DNA from: Homalodisca vitripennis
Lineage: Eukaryota; Arthropoda; Insecta; Hemiptera; Cicadellidae
Length of the DNA stretch: 64,000 bases
Direction: 5' to 3'
NCBI RefSeq assembly: GCF_021130785.1
Contig: NC_060215.1
Span: 68,080,501-68,144,500 of the forward strand
Shown: positions 61,107 through 64,000 of the stretch, one piece after another
Layout of the letters: every line of letters begins with the position of its first letter
How positions within the stretch are numbered: the stretch's first letter is position 1
Made by a program: the position numbers and the translations under genes
The notes under the pieces: model-generated
The model's database searches: none
What the model saw: the letters and a program-made list of their open reading frames with translations, nothing else
Told to the model about the DNA's origin: nothing

Positions 61107-61557
61107 CCAAATAAGAGGGGGGGGGGGGTTAAAACTACCAGAAAATCTGAGAGTTGTCCATACTTCTCACTCAAGCTACGGCCCAGGACACTCCCCTGGA
61201 ATATGTTTAAATTCTATAACATTAAAAATTGCTAGTTTGATAGCCTTCTGGGTGTATATTGTTCTTATATTATACCCAAAAAAAATGGTTATAACTTAGG
61301 TCAAAATTGTTGGTGCCCACCTGACCACACATAAAAATAAGGAAAGACTATGCAAAATTGTTTACAATGGATTTACAGTAGCTCTGGAAAATTGCTGTAT
61401 TTCAAGAACAAGTTACATATTCTATATTTTACCTAAAGTTTATGTATTATAAAATTGGCTTCCTGAATATACGCCTTTGATGTGAGAATGAGAATGTATT
61501 ATTACTATTGTACATTTACATGTTTTTTATTTAAACCATGCCAGTAGTATAGTTTGG
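61107..61557. other. Short unannotated stretch
   Basis: Contains an 11-12-base G run near 61116-61127 just after the LINE tail. Nothing else recognised. Confidence 0.4.
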
Positions 61558-61632
61558 CCGTTCCTGGGACAAAGCACCTGAGACCGGTTCTGGGACAAAC
61601 CGTGTGAGACCGAATCTGGGACAGAATTTTTA
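61558..61632. repeat. 26-bp degenerate repeat around CTGGGACA
   Basis: Units start at CCG at 61558, 61584 and 61610. Each has TTCTGGGACA or a close variant, and the first two end in GAGA. Located just outside the recognised Polinton genes, possibly in its terminal region. Confidence 0.85.
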
Positions 61633-61777
61633 GAGAGCGACTAAGAGTGTGAGTATGGGTAGTCAGAACCGCGCCGCGCGAATCACCACGCATGTCATCG
61701 CTGTCCCGTCACTGCCACCGCGCAGACACCACGCGTTGTTACTGTAAGTATACAAGCAATCGGCACGTGCCTCGTCA

Positions 61778-62254
61778 TCACCGCGCCGCGAGACTGCTGG
61801 AGAACGTCAAATTACGTTTAGAGAACGTCAAATTACGTTCAGAGAACGTCAAATTACGTTTAGAGAACGTCAAATTACGTTTAGAGAACGTCAAATTACG
61901 TTTAGAGAACGTCAAATTACGTTTAGAGAACGTCAAATTACGTTTAGAGAACGTCAAATTACGTTTAGAGTCAGAATTTATACTAAGATTCAACGATTTT
62001 ATGTCATCTCTGAAACTCTTTTCAAGTCGTTCAATGGTCCAGTAACCGCATTGAAGTATCAGTGGTTTCGGAATGAAATGTATTTCCAAGTCCCAAAAAT
62101 AGACTTTTGCATGTTGCAACAAGTTGTATACGTTGTTCTCAGAGTAAAATCCAACAAGAGCCATATAATACTCTGCGTTTGAATCCAAGTGGATGGGGTG
62201 TTCTAGATGGAGAGTCAGTACAGACTCAGTTCCAGTTACTTTGAGTAATGGCAT
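61778..62254 (-). CDS. Polinton structural-type protein with repeat-built C-terminus
   Basis: 158 codons starting MPLLKVTG. The N-terminal part has LTLHLEHPIHLDSNAEYYMA then LVGFYSENNVYNL, and a later YWTIERLEKSFRDDI. Small proteins with this kind of start are found next to the protease in Polintons and are thought to be virion components (a penton-like role has been suggested for one of them); the exact assignment here is tentative. From about residue 97 the frame runs through eight copies of a 21-bp repeat, giving the heptad KRNLTFS over and over, before a short Ala/Arg end. The repeat keeps the frame because 21 is a multiple of three, but it probably replaced the native C-terminus. Confidence 0.6.
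   Translation of the reverse strand: MPLLKVTGTESVLTLHLEHPIHLDSNAEYYMALVGFYSENNVYNLLQHAKVYFWDLEIHFIPKPLILQCGYWTIERLEKSFRDDIKSLNLSINSDSKRNLTFSKRNLTFSKRNLTFSKRNLTFSKRNLTFSKRNLTFSERNLTFSKRNLTFSSSLAAR
61800..61967. repeat. 21-bp tandem repeat, eight copies
   Basis: Units of GAGAACGTCAAATTACGTTT plus A start at 61800, 61821, 61842, 61863, 61884, 61905, 61926 and 61947, with one substitution in the second copy. Nearly identical units indicate recent expansion. They lie inside the 3' end of the minus-strand gene above. Confidence 0.97.
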
Positions 62255-62400
62255 GGTTGTAGTTTTTATATACTTATAATTCTATACAAGTTTTAGATAA
62301 AGTTACTTCCATCATGGAAGTCTTCAAAACCTCTTTCCATATATTTTTTATTTAGTTGTTGAATTTTTTTGCATGATGTATATCTTGCCTTCTAATTCAC

Positions 62401-62736
62401 TCAATTGAACTTTGACTTATTGTTTCTTATATTACGAAGAATATGTTCCCAGTCCTCACCAGCTGAATCTCGTCGTAGAACTTCCAGGCACAGATGTCCA
62501 CAGATAGGAGGATCATCAAACCCCTGAATACGCTCTGAGTTATAAACCAACCCTTTTGGTCCCAAGTACCTGACTACTTCTATTGGAGGATTGACATCGC
62601 CATATGAATCAAAATAGAATTTCTTTTCACCACGTTTCACATAACATGTCCAGTGAGTACCACCAGATGAAAGGTCACCAAGATTTACAATACCACGTTC
62701 AATATTTGTAGGTTTGTCTGGAAGTAACTGTCGCAT
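62401..62736 (-). CDS. Polinton adenain-like cysteine protease
   Basis: 111 codons from the ATG at 62736. GTHWTCYVKRGEKKFYFDSY contains the catalytic His (T-H-W) and the downstream acidic residue of the FDSYG block. PPICGHLCLEVLRR has the C-G-x-x-C-L block with the active-site Cys. This matches the Ulp1/adenain-type protease that Polintons use to mature virion proteins. The open frame extends upstream of this ATG to an A8 tract at 62815-62822, adding about 28 residues (including LAGILNINEFRGVFM), which look like native protease N-terminus. The real start may therefore be by ribosomal frameshift from the preceding gene, or the A8 tract may hold an indel. Confidence 0.88.
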   Translation of the reverse strand: MRQLLPDKPTNIERGIVNLGDLSSGGTHWTCYVKRGEKKFYFDSYGDVNPPIEVVRYLGPKGLVYNSERIQGFDDPPICGHLCLEVLRRDSAGEDWEHILRNIRNNKSKFN

Positions 62737-62783
62737 GAAAACACCTCTAAACTCATTAATGTTTAATATACCTGCTAATTTTT

Positions 62784-63293
62784 CTATTTCACCAAGAGAC
62801 AGCGGGAAGATCTCTTTTTTTTATTCACAGACAACAATGCATCAAGCTTCCGACCAATACGTCGTTTCAACCCTCTACCCGTAGGGTCTTTTTCAATAAT
62901 GGTGTCTAACTCCTCATCGACTAAACTCTTTAACCAAGGTATAAATTTTTCTCTCAGTAAAGGAGCCACCTTTCTTTTTATTAATGGATAGATGAAGCGT
63001 TTACCTCCAGGAACTGACGAATCCACCATTTCCAAAATTTCCTTCAAAAACCCTCTTTGTTTATTAGATACGAGTTGGTTGTAACTTAGAAGCAATTGTA
63101 AACCTTTTTTGTTCTTAACAGTTCTAGAAACGGCTTTGTGTTGCTCTCCAGAAAGAAGTATACGATCACTTCCATGAGACAGCTGTTCATTAGATAATCT
63201 GATTACTGTAGGTTTCCGTCTTTTGTACGCTGTACGAAGCTTACGTTTTTGAGCTTCGGATAGCCGAACTGTATAATTATGCTGACTTTCCAT
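62784..63293 (-). CDS. Polinton basic virion-type protein
   Basis: 169 codons from the ATG at 63293 (MESQHNYTVRLSEAQKRK); an in-frame ATG 42 bases upstream is less likely, since its extra residues are hydrophobic and Cys-rich. Rich in Lys/Arg. Repeated phrases of the form V/I-x-L-S-x-x-Q (VRLSEAQ, IRLSNEQL, LLSYNQL) and a mid-protein GGKRFIYPLIKRKVAP. Polintons carry a small basic protein with such repeats next to the protease, and a role in DNA or membrane contact inside the particle is an inference. At 62820-62814 the frame contains A-AAA-AAG, after which it ends within eleven codons, whereas the -1 frame opens into the protease. Confidence 0.7.
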   Translation of the reverse strand: MESQHNYTVRLSEAQKRKLRTAYKRRKPTVIRLSNEQLSHGSDRILLSGEQHKAVSRTVKNKKGLQLLLSYNQLVSNKQRGFLKEILEMVDSSVPGGKRFIYPLIKRKVAPLLREKFIPWLKSLVDEELDTIIEKDPTGRGLKRRIGRKLDALLSVNKKKRSSRCLLVK

Positions 63294-63430
63294 TCTATAC
63301 GCTTTCTTATATACAAAACACTGACATGAAAACAATAATTGCCCCTACTAATGAAAAAAATAAATCATTTTTATTTTACTTTTTTTGTTATTTTTTGTTA
63401 TTTTTGTTTGTTTGTTTTTTTTATTTGTTT

Positions 63431-64000
63431 TTACAGGAATTTGATTATGTTTCGAGTAATGTCATATGAGAAATGTGCCTCAGATACAACGACAACATAT
63501 GCTGTGGTGCCGCTGCTCCCTTGTGGAGATGCAATAGCTTTTACAAAATCTAATTCAATCTGAATGTCACTTCGAGATCTGTCTGTTGTTGGTTGATGTA
63601 GATGTGTGTCAATTACAACCAAAGGTGAGTTATCAATAAATTCTTTCAGGTTTACTAACACGTTATTGTCTCCGAAGTTTATTTTTCGGAACCCTAGGTA
63701 CTGATCGTACATGATCCTGTATATACCATTAGTAATATCAAAATTCTGCAATTCCTGAGGGTACCTTTCTCCATTAATTTTCACAGACACATTTTTGATG
63801 TTGCAGCTGTCAAATCTAATAGGATCTTTTGCCTGGGCGTTTGTTCTGTTTGTGTGAAGTGCGATTATAACAAATCTAGGATTGTACACATTTCTGTAAA
63901 CACTTGTAATATCGAAGCTGAACGATGAACCGAACACCCCTCTTTTGTCGATGCATTGCCATTGAAAGAAGGTGTGGACTAAAGCATCCTTGTCACTCAA
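63431..64000 (-). CDS. Polinton capsid-like protein, C-terminal part
   Basis: Open across the window edge with 189 codons visible. Motif-like parts are RGVFGSSFSFDITSVYRNVY, RFVIIALHTNRTNAQAKDP, RFDSCNIKNVSVKINGERYP and, near the end, TAYVVVVSEAHFSYD. Proteins with this kind of C-terminal half in insect Polintons are annotated as double-jelly-roll capsid-like; I base this on recalled family appearance and position, so it is tentative. The rest lies beyond 64000. The stop is TAA/TAG-type at 63431. No frameshift is seen in the visible part. Confidence 0.55.
   Translation of the reverse strand: MSDKDALVHTFFQWQCIDKRGVFGSSFSFDITSVYRNVYNPRFVIIALHTNRTNAQAKDPIRFDSCNIKNVSVKINGERYPQELQNFDITNGIYRIMYDQYLGFRKINFGDNNVLVNLKEFIDNSPLVVIDTHLHQPTTDRSRSDIQIELDFVKAIASPQGSSGTTAYVVVVSEAHFSYDITRNIIKFL

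Larger units (their letters stand above)
61700..64000 (-). mobile_element. End of a Polinton/Maverick element
   Basis: Four closely spaced minus-strand genes. From the window edge these are a capsid-like protein, a basic virion-type protein, an adenain-like protease and a small structural-type protein. This set and order are typical of Polintons, large self-synthesising DNA transposons related to virophages and adenoviruses. Polymerase B and integrase are not in the window and would lie beyond 64000. The left boundary, terminal inverted repeat and target duplication could not be placed; the GC-rich stretch at 61640-61800 with CCGCGCCGCG twice may be part of the terminus. Confidence 0.8.

Noticed and set aside
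61692..62045. Plus-strand 117-codon frame with ENVKLRL repeats
   Set aside because: Complement of the minus-strand Polinton gene and its 21-bp repeat; no start context or family.

Overview
The window is eukaryotic and most likely from an insect. It is AT-rich, its protein-coding gene is split into short exons by large introns with standard GT/AG junctions, and it is full of animal-type transposable elements. The one host gene is the insect nuclear-receptor co-repressor SMRTER (NCoR/SMRT family, Smr). A hemipteran or other hemimetabolous insect seems plausible from the element mix and the intron sizes, but that is an inference.

Layout. 1-20 kb: no host exon recognised. It holds a truncated LINE 3' end (about 160-446), a 119-bp duplication, a compound 73/86-bp minisatellite (4579-5690), a short piggyBac-like element with a 46-codon remnant (8049-9106), and a 103-bp satellite with a 724-bp higher-order period (12.0-13.86 kb). 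20.0-42.0 kb: the 3' part of Smr on the + strand. Twelve exons join with matching phase at all eleven junctions and encode 1180 residues: a Cys-rich module, the second SANT domain, acidic/Ser-rich linkers, a Gln/His-rich region, two CoRNR-box motifs and the conserved C-terminus, followed by a 3' UTR. The first SANT domain and the start codon lie upstream of the recognised exons. A LINE sits in the first intron.

42.6-61.1 kb: transposon graveyard. It contains a pogo/Tigger-type DNA transposon with unusually long terminal inverted repeats (42653-45581); a minus-strand LINE whose upstream coding region carries SGNH-esterase-like and macro-domain segments before the endonuclease and reverse transcriptase (46720-50200); a mariner remnant; a tRNA-derived SINE candidate; and a nested cluster in which a LINE 3' end interrupts a ZMYM1-like hAT transposase, itself flanked by plus-strand LINE fragments.

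61.5-64.0 kb: one end of a Polinton/Maverick element, with genes on the minus strand. They are a probable capsid protein (cut by the window edge), a basic virion-type protein, an adenain-like cysteine protease and a small structural-type protein whose C-terminus is built of a 21-bp tandem repeat. The basic protein and the protease are separated by an A8 tract that forms a canonical -1 slippery heptamer leading exactly into the protease frame.

The candidates I find most interesting are the SGNH+macro LINE, the possible frameshift site in the Polinton, the long-TIR Tigger element and the higher-order satellite.
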